The notes beneath the pieces were generated by a model. That model had not been told where the DNA came from and ran no database searches. It saw nothing but the letters and a program-made list of their open reading frames with translations. A DNA stretch of 64,000 bases, taken from an uncultured Erythrobacter sp. (GTDB lineage Bacteria; Pseudomonadota; Alphaproteobacteria; Sphingomonadales; Sphingomonadaceae). This document shows, piece by piece, positions 20,349 through 30,131 of this stretch. How positions within the stretch are numbered: the stretch's first letter is position 1; every line of letters begins with the position of its first letter. The DNA is taken from positions 62,001 to 126,000 of the forward strand of contig CANKYZ010000003.1 of the NCBI GenBank assembly GCA_947488325.1. Reading direction: 5' to 3'. The translations under genes were made by a program, and so were the position numbers.

Positions 20349-20434
20349 TTGTGTTCCTTACAAACCGACCGATTTTGTGTAAATCTACCGTTAGTAAGGT
20401 GAGCTTTTTACAACTTTTAGGCCGCACAGCAGTT

Positions 20435-20914
20435 CTATAACTTCGGATAGACTACAGGAAGTTTCGGTTCATAAGGGCACGGTCCCTTGCCAGTTTCAAC
20501 ACCTTTAGTCGCCCAGAAGATTTCGGCAAACTCGTTAACCAGCTCAACTAGCTTCTCACCATCTTCGCGGTGACAGTCCTGCTTGCACTTCGACGCAGTC
20601 ATCATGATCGAATGCGTGAGTTCGTGAATGTTTGGATACTTTTCCACGATTGGCGGTTTCACATAATCACCCCAGATTACGCGGATCTCATGCTTGACCT
20701 TTTCGGCCTGCTCCTCCTTGTTCGCAACCAGCCGCGCCTTGGTTAGAAACGCACTGTCATCGGCAGCCAGGAATTGATCCATCAAGCGTACAACAGACAC
20801 TGCGTGATACAGCGCCGGGCCGGTGTCATAGATACCGCAAGGAACGTCGCAATGCGCCTTTGCCGTGACGAGAAGGCCGGTTTTCTCGGCCAGTTTTGTG
20901 ATCATATTGGTCAT
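20435..20914 (-). CDS. sodN: Superoxide dismutase, Ni-type
   Basis: Ni-hook HCDVPCGIYD after a 20-aa propeptide (MTNMITKLAEKTGLLVTAKA); Ni-SOD four-helix core. Confidence 0.95.
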   Translation of the reverse strand: MTNMITKLAEKTGLLVTAKAHCDVPCGIYDTGPALYHAVSVVRLMDQFLAADDSAFLTKARLVANKEEQAEKVKHEIRVIWGDYVKPPIVEKYPNIHELTHSIMMTASKCKQDCHREDGEKLVELVNEFAEIFWATKGVETGKGPCPYEPKLPVVYPKL

Positions 20915-20938
20915 ATCTGAATATCCCTTTGCCCGAGT

Positions 20939-21121
20939 TTACTTGCGCGAGCGCTTTGCCAGCATTTTCCATGCAAATGTGCCGCCAGCAGCGACAGCGA
21001 AGATAGCGGCAACAGCAAGCCCTTCGGCATGGTTATGAAGGAATTCCGCTTCATGCGCGAAAGCCGGAGTTGCTGCACCAAGCGCGATGAGCGCGAGCGG
21101 CAGGCGGTGTAGGTAGGTCAT
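20939..21121 (-). CDS. Small membrane protein with signal peptide and His-containing N-terminus
   Basis: MTYLHRLPLALIALGAATPAFA then HEAEFLHNHAEG, one TM helix, basic C-tail; 24 nt upstream of sodN on the same strand. Confidence 0.65.
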   Translation of the reverse strand: MTYLHRLPLALIALGAATPAFAHEAEFLHNHAEGLAVAAIFAVAAGGTFAWKMLAKRSRK

Positions 21122-21301
21122 GTATTCCTCCTTCGAGTCGGATACGGAAATTGGTTCCGTCCAAAGGGCTAGACGCGGCCCGCCTACAGTTCAATGGTCC
21201 AATAGATAAGTGAGTTGCGCCGCCGCGTATTGGCGAGCAAACGCTCCAAATCGGCGAGAAGACTTGGATCGCTTTGCCCAATTTTGAAAACATCAGCCTC
21301 G

Positions 21302-21781
21302 TCACACCGCCAAACCCGCATCCCATCGCATTTGCGATTTACCCAACCGCGAAGCCATCGCCAAAAGCGCGCAATTGTCAGCTTTTCGTCGCATTCCCGC
21401 ATATTGCCCTCGCCGCATTTGCACGATCCAAATTCCCGTCTGATAGCGCCAATCCAATTCACCAAGTGTGACTTTCCGATCGGGGCGAATTGCTGTGCGA
21501 GCCCGGTCACACGCATCAATCCTCAGCTGAAACTGTTCCGGCTTCGCCAAAGCCGCACCCCAAGCCGCAGAGAAGCTTTCTGCCCCGTCCCTCGTACGCA
21601 GCCGGTAAGCCGATTCCCGCCCCATCCCCACTTCGCGCGCTGCGGTAAGCACACACCGCATCTGAGCCAAATGGCAGATAAACTCAGCCTGACGATGCGG
21701 TGTCCACCCATCCCGGCGCGCGCGCGTCTGTACGGTATGGAAAGGCGGAATACGGTTCGGTTTGTTGCTGAGGTTCGGCAT
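21302..21781 (-). CDS. Hypothetical protein with HTH-like N-terminus (possibly frameshifted at its 3' end)
   Basis: RDGWTPHRQAEFICHLAQMRCVLTAAREVGMGRESAYRLRTRDGAESFSAAWGAAL resembles a sphingomonad HTH-like family. Confidence 0.55.
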   Translation of the reverse strand: MPNLSNKPNRIPPFHTVQTRARRDGWTPHRQAEFICHLAQMRCVLTAAREVGMGRESAYRLRTRDGAESFSAAWGAALAKPEQFQLRIDACDRARTAIRPDRKVTLGELDWRYQTGIWIVQMRRGQYAGMRRKADNCALLAMASRLGKSQMRWDAGLAV

Positions 21782-21910
21782 GGCGCAGAGCCTTGCAGGG
21801 CGGTGGGTTGTAGGAGAGGCCTAGGTGCCGCCCAGCAGAGCGCTGGCAAATCGTGTGCTTTGGGATGGTTCAAGCCAGGCGGCAAAGCCCGTTTCTACAA
21901 GGATCGTTTC

Positions 21911-24910
21911 CTAATCCTCGTTCAAGGCGCGCCGCGACAATTGCCGTGAATATACCCAACCGATCCCGATCAGACTGAAGCCAAGCGCCATGAAGCTGAA
22001 GATACGCAGCAGTCCTTCAAGACCGGCTGCATCGATAAGGAAGACCTTGATCACGGCGATCAACATGAACACTAGTGACCCGATGCGCCAACTGCGCTGA
22101 TTTTTCCACGACCCCCACCACAAAAATCCTAGCGCAAGGAGAATGCCGAGCATTGAAATCAGCAAGCTCTCATTCTGCCCAATCACACTGGATGTGAGGA
22201 TCGATCCCGCAAAAATCTGACGCAGCAGCGAATATGCGAGCATTGATATGAGCAGCATAGTTACCGCGTCTAAACCATGGCGAACCAAGGTGGGTATGTT
22301 TTTCCATTGCAGTGAGCCAAGCCAGATACCACCAATTGCAGTGATATAGGCCAACGTCAGCCAATTCGCGATCGGTGTCGGCCCGACCTGCTGAACAGTC
22401 AGCAAAGGGTTATGCAGGACCAGGGTGAACCACACGAAATGCGACAGTGACAGCGCAATAAGTCCGGCAGTGATGTAACGGCGCGCAGGCAGACGTTCGA
22501 TTTGGCTAATCCCATAAGCAGCCAACATCAGTATGGCCTGCAAGATTGTTCGTTCACCCATTCCATATATTTCGAACTGCAACAGGGAACTGATGTCCCA
22601 CACATGTTTGTAAAGGCTGTGCAACGTAACACTCGCCAATATCCCAAGTCCCAGCAGGGCGGCGGAACGAAATTCGATTCGCCGGCTCCTGCCTTTCCAA
22701 AATAGGACAGCCAAAGCTGCTCCGAATGGTAGAACTCTAGTTACTATATCCGCGCTCTCAATCGCCGATTCTGCAAGAAATGGCTGGCCAACTAGGGAAT
22801 GAGAGCCAGCCAACAACCAGTTTGCAAATGGAGCCAGTATCCACAGGCCTCCGATAACCAGCGCCATAGCCCATGCTGCGGTGCGTCTTTCCTGCAAAAC
22901 GAATAGAATGATCGCAGCCACACAAATGACCCAAGCAAGCGGCGTGCTCGGAATAATCTGGGCGACAACGCCGTAAATCAGCGCCACCGCCATCGCCTCA
23001 CCGACACCGCGCGATACATTGTCGCGGGAAACCCAAGCCATACTGGCGAAGATTGCGGCAGCAGCGCTCCAGCGCAGTGCAGCTTGGATTGTATCAACAG
23101 CAGTTGGCATCAGACCAAGCTGCGACACTTCATCCAAGAAGTGTGGTGTCGCAACCAAAGCTACGATTGCCACCATGGCCCCCGCCCATGCCGTGCTCAT
23201 CAGCGCCCGCGCATTTCGCCGCCAGCGCAACAGGATCGGCACAGCAGAAACAATCGCCGCTGTTACCGGCGCAAACCATGCAGGCGTGACCAAAAGCAAT
23301 CCGGCAAATACCAGCATTAAAGCTGGTGCGAGTAAGAGGAGTGCGTGGCGCGTATCGCGCTCTTCCTGACGACTCCACATCAATGCGAAAGCGGCTCCGG
23401 GAAGTAGTGCAAGACCAAGCATGCTGGCGGCCAAAGCGGGTTCCGTCGCAAGTTCGCCCCAACCGCCGAACTGGACATAGAGAACAATGCCCATCACCAG
23501 CGACACTGCGCTCAATTGGGCCAGATCAAGCAACCTGACCCGCCCGAGCCATTGATAAGCAAGCGGAACACCTGCAAAGATCGCGACCTGACACGCAGCG
23601 ATGATGGCAAACATCTGCGAACTGGGATCGGGCCAGATAATTAGCAGCCACAAGCCCAGTCCAGCGGCAACCAATGTGCCAAGCCGCAGTGCCGGGAAGC
23701 GCCAGCCCAAAGCGGTCAGCGCTGCGCCAATCAGCAAATATAGCCCCCAAGTCAAGGGCGCGAAGCCGGCATCGCTAACCAGATCTGCCATTTGCAGCGT
23801 GGCAATACCTCCGGCAGCCAGTATTGGCAGGCTTGGCCCACCTTTCGAATGCAAGAACGCGGGAAGCACCGTTCCAAGAACGACAAAATAAATTCCGAGC
23901 GCGGCAAAATCAGTGTTTCTGGAAACTCCCAGGAACATCAGCAGACCGCCCCAGCCCAGACCCAATGCCAGCGCCGCATAGCCCAGCCAATTGCGCCCTT
24001 GCGCCTGCCCACTCCAAGCAAGACCGCCGGTGATCAGCGCGAGGTAGAAAGACAGGAGAGGGATATTGGAACTGTCGCTATCGACCAACAAAGGCGCAGC
24101 GAAGCCTCCGACAAGCGCGATCACCGCGCTTGGTAATCCGAACCTAAAGGAAAGCGCAATCGCAGCAGCAGTGACGATAGCCAATCCGACGAAAGCTGCC
24201 CCTGCCCCGATCAGGCCATAGGTTGTGCCCGCAAGATAGAATGCACCATAAAGGGTTGCGAGACCGGCTCCGGACAGGGATTGCCGGACGCGCGGATCAT
24301 CCAAGCGTCCCTCAAACCGAAAGGCTGCCTCAGCACCGACCAGAAGGCTAATGCCAAACAGGAAACTCATAATCACTCGGACTGAGGGGGTTAGCAGCCC
24401 AGCTTCGATCGAAAATCGGACGAGGAATATGCCAGCAATCGCGAGCGCAAAACCGCCGCCCCATATCGGCAAGCGTCGTCCGAATATATCCTCAAAATCG
24501 AAAGACAATCGCGAACCGAGCGTTTGAGTTTGATGCTCATTTTGGCCGGTTTCATACGCCATCGCAGGCTCTGCAGCGGCCGGTTCAATATCCGACTGTG
24601 GCGGTTTATCATTAAGCGGCTGCGAGGCTTCATGCAGGTTGGATGTTTGGCTCGCATCACCACCGTCACCTTGAACATTGCCTGGCGCTAGCTGTGCCGC
24701 TCCCACCCCAGTTGTCGCCTCAGCCGCCGTTTCGACTGACGGCTCTGGTTCAGGTGCAACACCTTCCGCGGCAACTGACTGCGGCGTTTGTCTGTAACGA
24801 ACGTAATCAAGTTGATCGGCAAGATTAGCGACGCGACGCTCCAGTTTGTCTATACGACTCCAAATAATAGCGACGGCGCAAATAACAGCGAAAAGAATGA
24901 AGAGTTCCAT
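21911..24910 (-). CDS. DUF2339 domain-containing multi-TM membrane protein
   Basis: 999 aa, short N-terminal coiled region then many TM helices; RLPIWGGGFALAIAGIFLVRFSIEAGLL typical of DUF2339. Confidence 0.85.
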   Translation of the reverse strand: MELFILFAVICAVAIIWSRIDKLERRVANLADQLDYVRYRQTPQSVAAEGVAPEPEPSVETAAEATTGVGAAQLAPGNVQGDGGDASQTSNLHEASQPLNDKPPQSDIEPAAAEPAMAYETGQNEHQTQTLGSRLSFDFEDIFGRRLPIWGGGFALAIAGIFLVRFSIEAGLLTPSVRVIMSFLFGISLLVGAEAAFRFEGRLDDPRVRQSLSGAGLATLYGAFYLAGTTYGLIGAGAAFVGLAIVTAAAIALSFRFGLPSAVIALVGGFAAPLLVDSDSSNIPLLSFYLALITGGLAWSGQAQGRNWLGYAALALGLGWGGLLMFLGVSRNTDFAALGIYFVVLGTVLPAFLHSKGGPSLPILAAGGIATLQMADLVSDAGFAPLTWGLYLLIGAALTALGWRFPALRLGTLVAAGLGLWLLIIWPDPSSQMFAIIAACQVAIFAGVPLAYQWLGRVRLLDLAQLSAVSLVMGIVLYVQFGGWGELATEPALAASMLGLALLPGAAFALMWSRQEERDTRHALLLLAPALMLVFAGLLLVTPAWFAPVTAAIVSAVPILLRWRRNARALMSTAWAGAMVAIVALVATPHFLDEVSQLGLMPTAVDTIQAALRWSAAAAIFASMAWVSRDNVSRGVGEAMAVALIYGVVAQIIPSTPLAWVICVAAIILFVLQERRTAAWAMALVIGGLWILAPFANWLLAGSHSLVGQPFLAESAIESADIVTRVLPFGAALAVLFWKGRSRRIEFRSAALLGLGILASVTLHSLYKHVWDISSLLQFEIYGMGERTILQAILMLAAYGISQIERLPARRYITAGLIALSLSHFVWFTLVLHNPLLTVQQVGPTPIANWLTLAYITAIGGIWLGSLQWKNIPTLVRHGLDAVTMLLISMLAYSLLRQIFAGSILTSSVIGQNESLLISMLGILLALGFLWWGSWKNQRSWRIGSLVFMLIAVIKVFLIDAAGLEGLLRIFSFMALGFSLIGIGWVYSRQLSRRALNED

Positions 24911-25015
24911 ATTGTCTAATCAACATCTGTATATGTTTGCCAAATTGCAAGGCAAAAGGCCGTCTCTGGACGATTGCTGTCGTACAATATTCCCAAATTA
25001 GGACAGATCGCCGTC

Positions 25016-25459
25016 TTAGGCTCGCATATCCTTGGATGAGCCCAGGCTGATATGCGAAGTGATGCTTGCTACTTGCGGCAGAGTGCCCAGCGTATCGGCG
25101 TGAAATCTCTTATAACGCTCCAGACTTTCGACTTCGACACGCAAGAGGTATTCAACCGATCCGGTGATATTGTGACACTCACGGACTTCTTCGGCGGCTT
25201 CCATCGTGGCTTCGAAACTGCGCGCATCTTTGGAAAGGTGGGCAGACAGTCCCACCATCACAAATACGGTAATCTCTCCGCCCATCCGCGAGCGATCGAG
25301 CACCGCCCTATACCCTTTGATATAACCCGTGCGCTCAAGCTCCTGCACTCTGCGCAAACTGGCTGAGGCGGATAGCCCCACTTGGCTTGCGAGATTGATG
25401 TTGCTGATGCGCCCGTCATGTTCGAGTGTGCGCAATATATTTCGATCAATAGCATCCAT
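25016..25459 (-). CDS. Lrp/AsnC family transcriptional regulator
   Basis: DAIDRNILRTLEHDGRISNINLASQVGLSASASLRRVQELERTGYIKGYRA. Confidence 0.95.
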   Translation of the reverse strand: MDAIDRNILRTLEHDGRISNINLASQVGLSASASLRRVQELERTGYIKGYRAVLDRSRMGGEITVFVMVGLSAHLSKDARSFEATMEAAEEVRECHNITGSVEYLLRVEVESLERYKRFHADTLGTLPQVASITSHISLGSSKDMRA

Positions 25460-25565
25460 ATTCGAATTATATGCCGATTTTGACGAACTAACAACTCACT
25501 TTGCAACAAAATTCGCCTTCTTTTGGCGTATACTTGCTTAATTATCAAGATTGAGGGGTTTCGCT

Positions 25566-26762
25566 ATGTCTGAGCACATTGAATTGAAGGCAGGTATCAG
25601 TCCGCTTGAGGAATACGGCATGTCGACTGAACGCGGTTTTCTATGCCGTTATGACGCCAGCACAGTTGACCTGCCAAAGAGTTGGTCTGATGCCGCTTCA
25701 GTCGCGTTAAGGCTTCCGCAAGTGCTCCCATCTGGCAGCGTGCGTGCGTTTCTACAGGCGCACCTGCCCGATCCAGCAGAACTGCCTGACGCGGCGACGC
25801 TGACTGATGAACAGACGCACATGGCGACGGTCCATTATACCTTTATGGTGCAGTCCTATATTTGGGGAGAAGCGGCTCATTCCAACCGGCTTCCCGCTTG
25901 CCTAGCCATTCCGATGGTCGCGCTGGCTGATCGGTTAGGGCAGCAACCTTTGCTCACATACAGTTCCTATGTGCTCGACAATTGGGCCTTGATCGATCCG
26001 GCAAAGCCACTTGCGCTCGACAATATCGCGATGGTCCAGAGCTTTCTGGGCGGTAAGGACGAAGCGTGGTTCGTGTTGGTCCATGTGGCTATAGAGGCCT
26101 GCGCAGGACAGGTCCTGTCGCACTTTGAAGGTATCATTGAAGCCGTATCACAAGAGGATGTCGCACGGGTTCAGCAGCATCTCGAACATACTGCCAGCAT
26201 TTGGGCGCCGATTAACGCTTTGTTCGACCGCATGCCCGAACATTGCGACCCATATATATATTTTGAGCGAGTACGGCCCTACATTCATGGGTGGAAGGAC
26301 AATCCAGCCTTGCCCAATGGCGTGATCTACGAAGGCGTTGAGCGTTACGGTTCTGCAGCTCAAGCGTTTCGCGGGCAGACGGGGTCACAATCGTCGATAA
26401 TCCCCAGCATGGATGCACTGTTTGGCGTTGGGCACGCTGCCGATCCGCTACGCAAATTCCTCGATCAACTGCATGAATATAGGCCGCAGGGGCATCGCCG
26501 TTTTGTCGATGACGTGCGCGCCAGCAGCAGGCTGCGGCCATTTGCGCAAAAGGTGGAATCTCAGGGCCTGAATGATGCCTATAATGCCAATATTCAGGCA
26601 ATGGCAGACTTCCGCACTCGGCACCTCGAATATGCGGCAAGCTATATCAACAAACAGGGCAAGAAAACGTCCGGAAATGACACCGAAGTCGGCACCGGAG
26701 GGACGCCCTTCATGCGCTATCTGAAAAAGCACCGCGACGAAACAAAGGGCAATTTACTTTAA
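25566..26762 (+). CDS. Indoleamine 2,3-dioxygenase family heme protein
   Basis: RPYIHGWKD, FRGQTGSQSSIIPSMDALFGV, RTRHLEYAASYI, GTGGTPFMRYLKK are IDO hallmarks. Confidence 0.9.
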   Translation: MSEHIELKAGISPLEEYGMSTERGFLCRYDASTVDLPKSWSDAASVALRLPQVLPSGSVRAFLQAHLPDPAELPDAATLTDEQTHMATVHYTFMVQSYIWGEAAHSNRLPACLAIPMVALADRLGQQPLLTYSSYVLDNWALIDPAKPLALDNIAMVQSFLGGKDEAWFVLVHVAIEACAGQVLSHFEGIIEAVSQEDVARVQQHLEHTASIWAPINALFDRMPEHCDPYIYFERVRPYIHGWKDNPALPNGVIYEGVERYGSAAQAFRGQTGSQSSIIPSMDALFGVGHAADPLRKFLDQLHEYRPQGHRRFVDDVRASSRLRPFAQKVESQGLNDAYNANIQAMADFRTRHLEYAASYINKQGKKTSGNDTEVGTGGTPFMRYLKKHRDETKGNLL

Positions 26763-26792
26763 CCAATGCCGCCTCCGGCAGTGAAGCGGCGC

Positions 26793-28736
26793 TCACCCGC
26801 TCGCATGGTAAAAGTCATAAATTTGCCGCGCTACAGTTGCGCTGACGCCCGGCGCCCTTTGGATATCTTGGAGTGAAGCCGCGCGGACTTTGCTTGCAGT
26901 GCCGAAATGCAGCAGCAAAGCGCGTTTGCGAGCAGGACCAATACCGGGGATCTCGTCCAGAGGACTGGCGGTGATGGCCTTAGATCTTTTCGTCCGGTGC
27001 GCGCCTATAGCATAGCGGTGGACTTCATCGCGCAGGCGTTGGGCGTAAAACAGGACCGGCGAATTGGTCGGCAACATCTTTTCGCGACCATCTGGGAAAT
27101 GGAAGATTTCACGACCTTCCCGTCCGTGATGCGGTCCCTTAGCGATACCGATAACGGGCAAATCTTCGACGCCAAGTTCGCCGAGCACCTCCATCACACT
27201 CGATAACTGTCCCTTACCGCCATCGACTAGCACAAGATCGGGCCAGACACCTTCGCGCTCGCGGCCCGGGTCATCCTTCATCGCACGGGTGAAACGCCGG
27301 TCCATGACTTCGCGCATCATGGCGTAATCATCATTGGTTTGCGCAGTTTTGATGTTGAACTTGCGGTATTGCGCCTTCTCAAAACCTTCTGGGCTAGCGA
27401 CGACCATCGCGCCAACAGCCTGCGCGCCCTGAATGTGGCTGTTATCGTATACTTCGATCCGCTGTGGCGGCTCACCCAGTTCGAGGAATTCAGCGAGCTC
27501 GCGATTAGTCTTTGCTTTGGTCCCTGTTTCAGCCAACCGCCGCTCCAGCGCTTCTACGGCGTTGCGGCTGGCCTGTTCCAGCAATTTGCGCCGGTCACCG
27601 CGCTGGGGAACTGAAAGCCTAACTTTGCGGTCTGCCACTTCGGAAAGCGCCGCTTCAATTAACTCGCGTTCAGACAACTCCCGGTCGAGCAATACCATGG
27701 GAGGAGGCGGAACCTCTTCATAGAATTGCAGCATAACGTTGGAGAGGATCTGATCCTCCGACACATCCTTTGTATGACTGGGGAAGAAAGCGCGGTGTCC
27801 CCAATTTTGTCCGCCGCGAATAAAGAAAGCCTGGACGCCAATCTGCCCACCTTTAGATGCAAGCGCAAACACATCTGCATCGCCGACACCGCTGGCATTG
27901 ATTGCCTGCGATCCCTGAATGAAGGTTGCCGCGCGCAATCGGTCGCGCAAAATAGCGGCAGTTTCGAAATCTAATTCCTCCGCCGCTTTCGCCATTTGTT
28001 TTTCAAGATCGGCCTGCACCTGTCCCGATCTACCCGCGAGGAAATCCTTCGATTGCTTTACCAGCGCATCATAATCTTCCTCCGAAATGCGCCCAACACA
28101 TGGGGCCGAGCACCTCTTAATCTGATAGAGCAGACACGGTCGATCACGATTGTTGAAAAAGCCGTCTGTACAAGACCTTAAAAGAAATAGCTTTTGCAAA
28201 GCATTAAGTGTGGTGTTGACGCTACCCGCACTCGCAAACGGCCCATAATAATTGCCCTTTGCCCTGCGCGCGCCGCGATGTTTGTGGATGCGCGGGAAAG
28301 CATGACCGCTGCGCAATAGGATGAAAGGAAAACTCTTATCATCTCTAAGTAATACATTAAAAGCAGGGCGAAACCTCTTGATTAGCTGCGCCTCCAATAA
28401 CAGCGCTTCGGCCTCTGAATTAGTGGTGATGATCTCCATGCCGCGGCATTGGCTGACCATTCGCAGCAGCCGTCCGGACATCTGCTGAATCTGCGTATAA
28501 TTCGCCACCCGCGCCCTTAGGCTGCGCGCCTTACCAACATATAGCACGTCCCCGCGCGTATCGAGCATGCGGTAGACACCGGGCACCGGCTTCAACGTTT
28601 GTAATATCTCTCGAATCGCCGCTACCCCAGCCTCTAGGTTCGGCTGCGCGCTCGCCACGGTAAAGGCCGCGCGCTCCTCATTGAAGCGGTCCGCTCCATG
28701 TGGATTGTTCTGTGTGCCGGCCGGGGTCTTTGACAT
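26793..28736 (-). CDS. uvrC: Excinuclease ABC subunit C
   Basis: PGVYRMLDTRGDVLYVGKARSLRARVANY, EVYDNSHIQGAQAVGAMVV, LVDGGKGQLS, helix-hairpin-helix C-terminus. Confidence 0.97.
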   Translation of the reverse strand: MSKTPAGTQNNPHGADRFNEERAAFTVASAQPNLEAGVAAIREILQTLKPVPGVYRMLDTRGDVLYVGKARSLRARVANYTQIQQMSGRLLRMVSQCRGMEIITTNSEAEALLLEAQLIKRFRPAFNVLLRDDKSFPFILLRSGHAFPRIHKHRGARRAKGNYYGPFASAGSVNTTLNALQKLFLLRSCTDGFFNNRDRPCLLYQIKRCSAPCVGRISEEDYDALVKQSKDFLAGRSGQVQADLEKQMAKAAEELDFETAAILRDRLRAATFIQGSQAINASGVGDADVFALASKGGQIGVQAFFIRGGQNWGHRAFFPSHTKDVSEDQILSNVMLQFYEEVPPPPMVLLDRELSERELIEAALSEVADRKVRLSVPQRGDRRKLLEQASRNAVEALERRLAETGTKAKTNRELAEFLELGEPPQRIEVYDNSHIQGAQAVGAMVVASPEGFEKAQYRKFNIKTAQTNDDYAMMREVMDRRFTRAMKDDPGREREGVWPDLVLVDGGKGQLSSVMEVLGELGVEDLPVIGIAKGPHHGREGREIFHFPDGREKMLPTNSPVLFYAQRLRDEVHRYAIGAHRTKRSKAITASPLDEIPGIGPARKRALLLHFGTASKVRAASLQDIQRAPGVSATVARQIYDFYHASG

Positions 28737-28800
28737 TCAACTGAGATAGGGAAGCAAACGCGCGATTGGCAATGGGCACGGGTCCGACTATCGGCAGGTG

Positions 28801-29991
28801 ATGCAACAATATGATGTCATCATTCTGGGCGCGGGCGCTGCGGGATTAATGTGCGCGGCGCGCTCGGGAAAGCGGGACTTGCGAGTCGCGGTGCTGGAAA
28901 AGACCGACAAACCGGGCAAGAAGATCCTGATTTCGGGCGGGGGACGGTGCAATTTCACCAACGTCAATGCGGGGCCGGGCAATTTCATCTCCACCAATCC
29001 GCATTTCGCCAAATCGGCATTGGCGCGTTATTCGCCGCACGATTTTATCGAATTGGTCGATGGATACGGCATTGCGTGGCACGAAAAGGCATTGGGTCAG
29101 CTGTTCTGCGACGGATCGGCCAAGCAGATTGTGCAATTGCTGCTGGATGAGTGCCCAGACAATGTCGATGTGATCTGCGAGGCGGAAGTCACAGCTGTGG
29201 TGAGGGAAGGCGATACATTCGCAGTTTCGGCCTCTGGCGCAAGCTACGCGGCACCGTCGCTTGTGATCGCGACCGGCGGTCCATCCATTCCAAAAATGGG
29301 CGCAAGCGGCTTTGCCTATGATCTTGGGCGGCAATTCGGGCTGAAGGTGATCGAGCCGCGCCCTGCCCTCGTCCCGCTGACTTTGGGCGGAGAGAATGTG
29401 TTGTTCCGCGAGTTATCCGGCGTGTCTGCGCCCGTTACCGCCCGCGCAGGCACCGGCAAATCAAAGGCGAGCTTCAATGAAGCAGCCCTGTTTACGCATC
29501 GCGGTCTGTCGGGACCAGCGATCCTGCAAATCTCATCTTATTGGCGCAGCGGCGAAGAAGTCGGCATCGCGTTTCTCCCGCATCACGCCCCAGATTGGTT
29601 ACTGGAATTGAAGCGGGAAAACCCCCGCGCCAGCATCCGCAGTGGATTGCGCGAACACCTTCCCGACCGGCTCGCAGACGCATTGGCGCAGCGGATCGGG
29701 ATCGAAGTGGAACTGGGCAATGTACCGGACAAGGCGTTGCGTGCCGCCGCCGCAAAACTCGCTGATTGGCGTTTCACCCCCAACGGCACCGAAGGTTTTG
29801 CCAAGGCAGAAGTCACGATCGGAGGCATCGCCACATCCGATCTTTCCAGCCAAACGATGGAGGCCAAATCCGTGCCCGGCCTTTATGCCATTGGTGAGGC
29901 GGTCGATGTGACTGGCTGGCTGGGCGGCTACAATTTCCAATGGGCCTGGGCCAGCGGAGTTGCTGCGGGAGAAGCACTGACCGCGCAATAA
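28801..29991 (+). CDS. NAD(P)/FAD-dependent oxidoreductase (HI0933/YhiN-like)
   Basis: GAGAAGLMCAARSG, GRCNFTN, ATGGPSIPKMGASG, GLYAIGEAVDVTGWLGGYNFQWAWASG. Confidence 0.9.
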   Translation: MQQYDVIILGAGAAGLMCAARSGKRDLRVAVLEKTDKPGKKILISGGGRCNFTNVNAGPGNFISTNPHFAKSALARYSPHDFIELVDGYGIAWHEKALGQLFCDGSAKQIVQLLLDECPDNVDVICEAEVTAVVREGDTFAVSASGASYAAPSLVIATGGPSIPKMGASGFAYDLGRQFGLKVIEPRPALVPLTLGGENVLFRELSGVSAPVTARAGTGKSKASFNEAALFTHRGLSGPAILQISSYWRSGEEVGIAFLPHHAPDWLLELKRENPRASIRSGLREHLPDRLADALAQRIGIEVELGNVPDKALRAAAAKLADWRFTPNGTEGFAKAEVTIGGIATSDLSSQTMEAKSVPGLYAIGEAVDVTGWLGGYNFQWAWASGVAAGEALTAQ

Positions 29992-30095
29992 TATTTCGAA
30001 ACACCTAGGTTATCAGTAACACTGACGACCGCGTAACCTTGTCACAGGCCTGAAACATCCGTAACTTGATTTCAAGAGCTCGAAAGCGAGCCAGA

Positions 30096-30116
30096 ACCAA
30101 TTCAATTTGAATTGGT
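30096..30116. promoter_or_regulatory. 21-bp perfect palindrome, candidate operator
   Basis: ACCAATTCAA-T-TTGAATTGGT ends 15 nt upstream of the start codon at 30132. Confidence 0.5.
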
Positions 30117-30131
30117 CGACGGGAGAGAATT

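Noticed and set aside
25460-25565. CGCC-TTCTTTT-GGCG inverted repeat as Lrp operator
   Set aside because: Arms only 4 bp; too weak to call without regulator-binding data.
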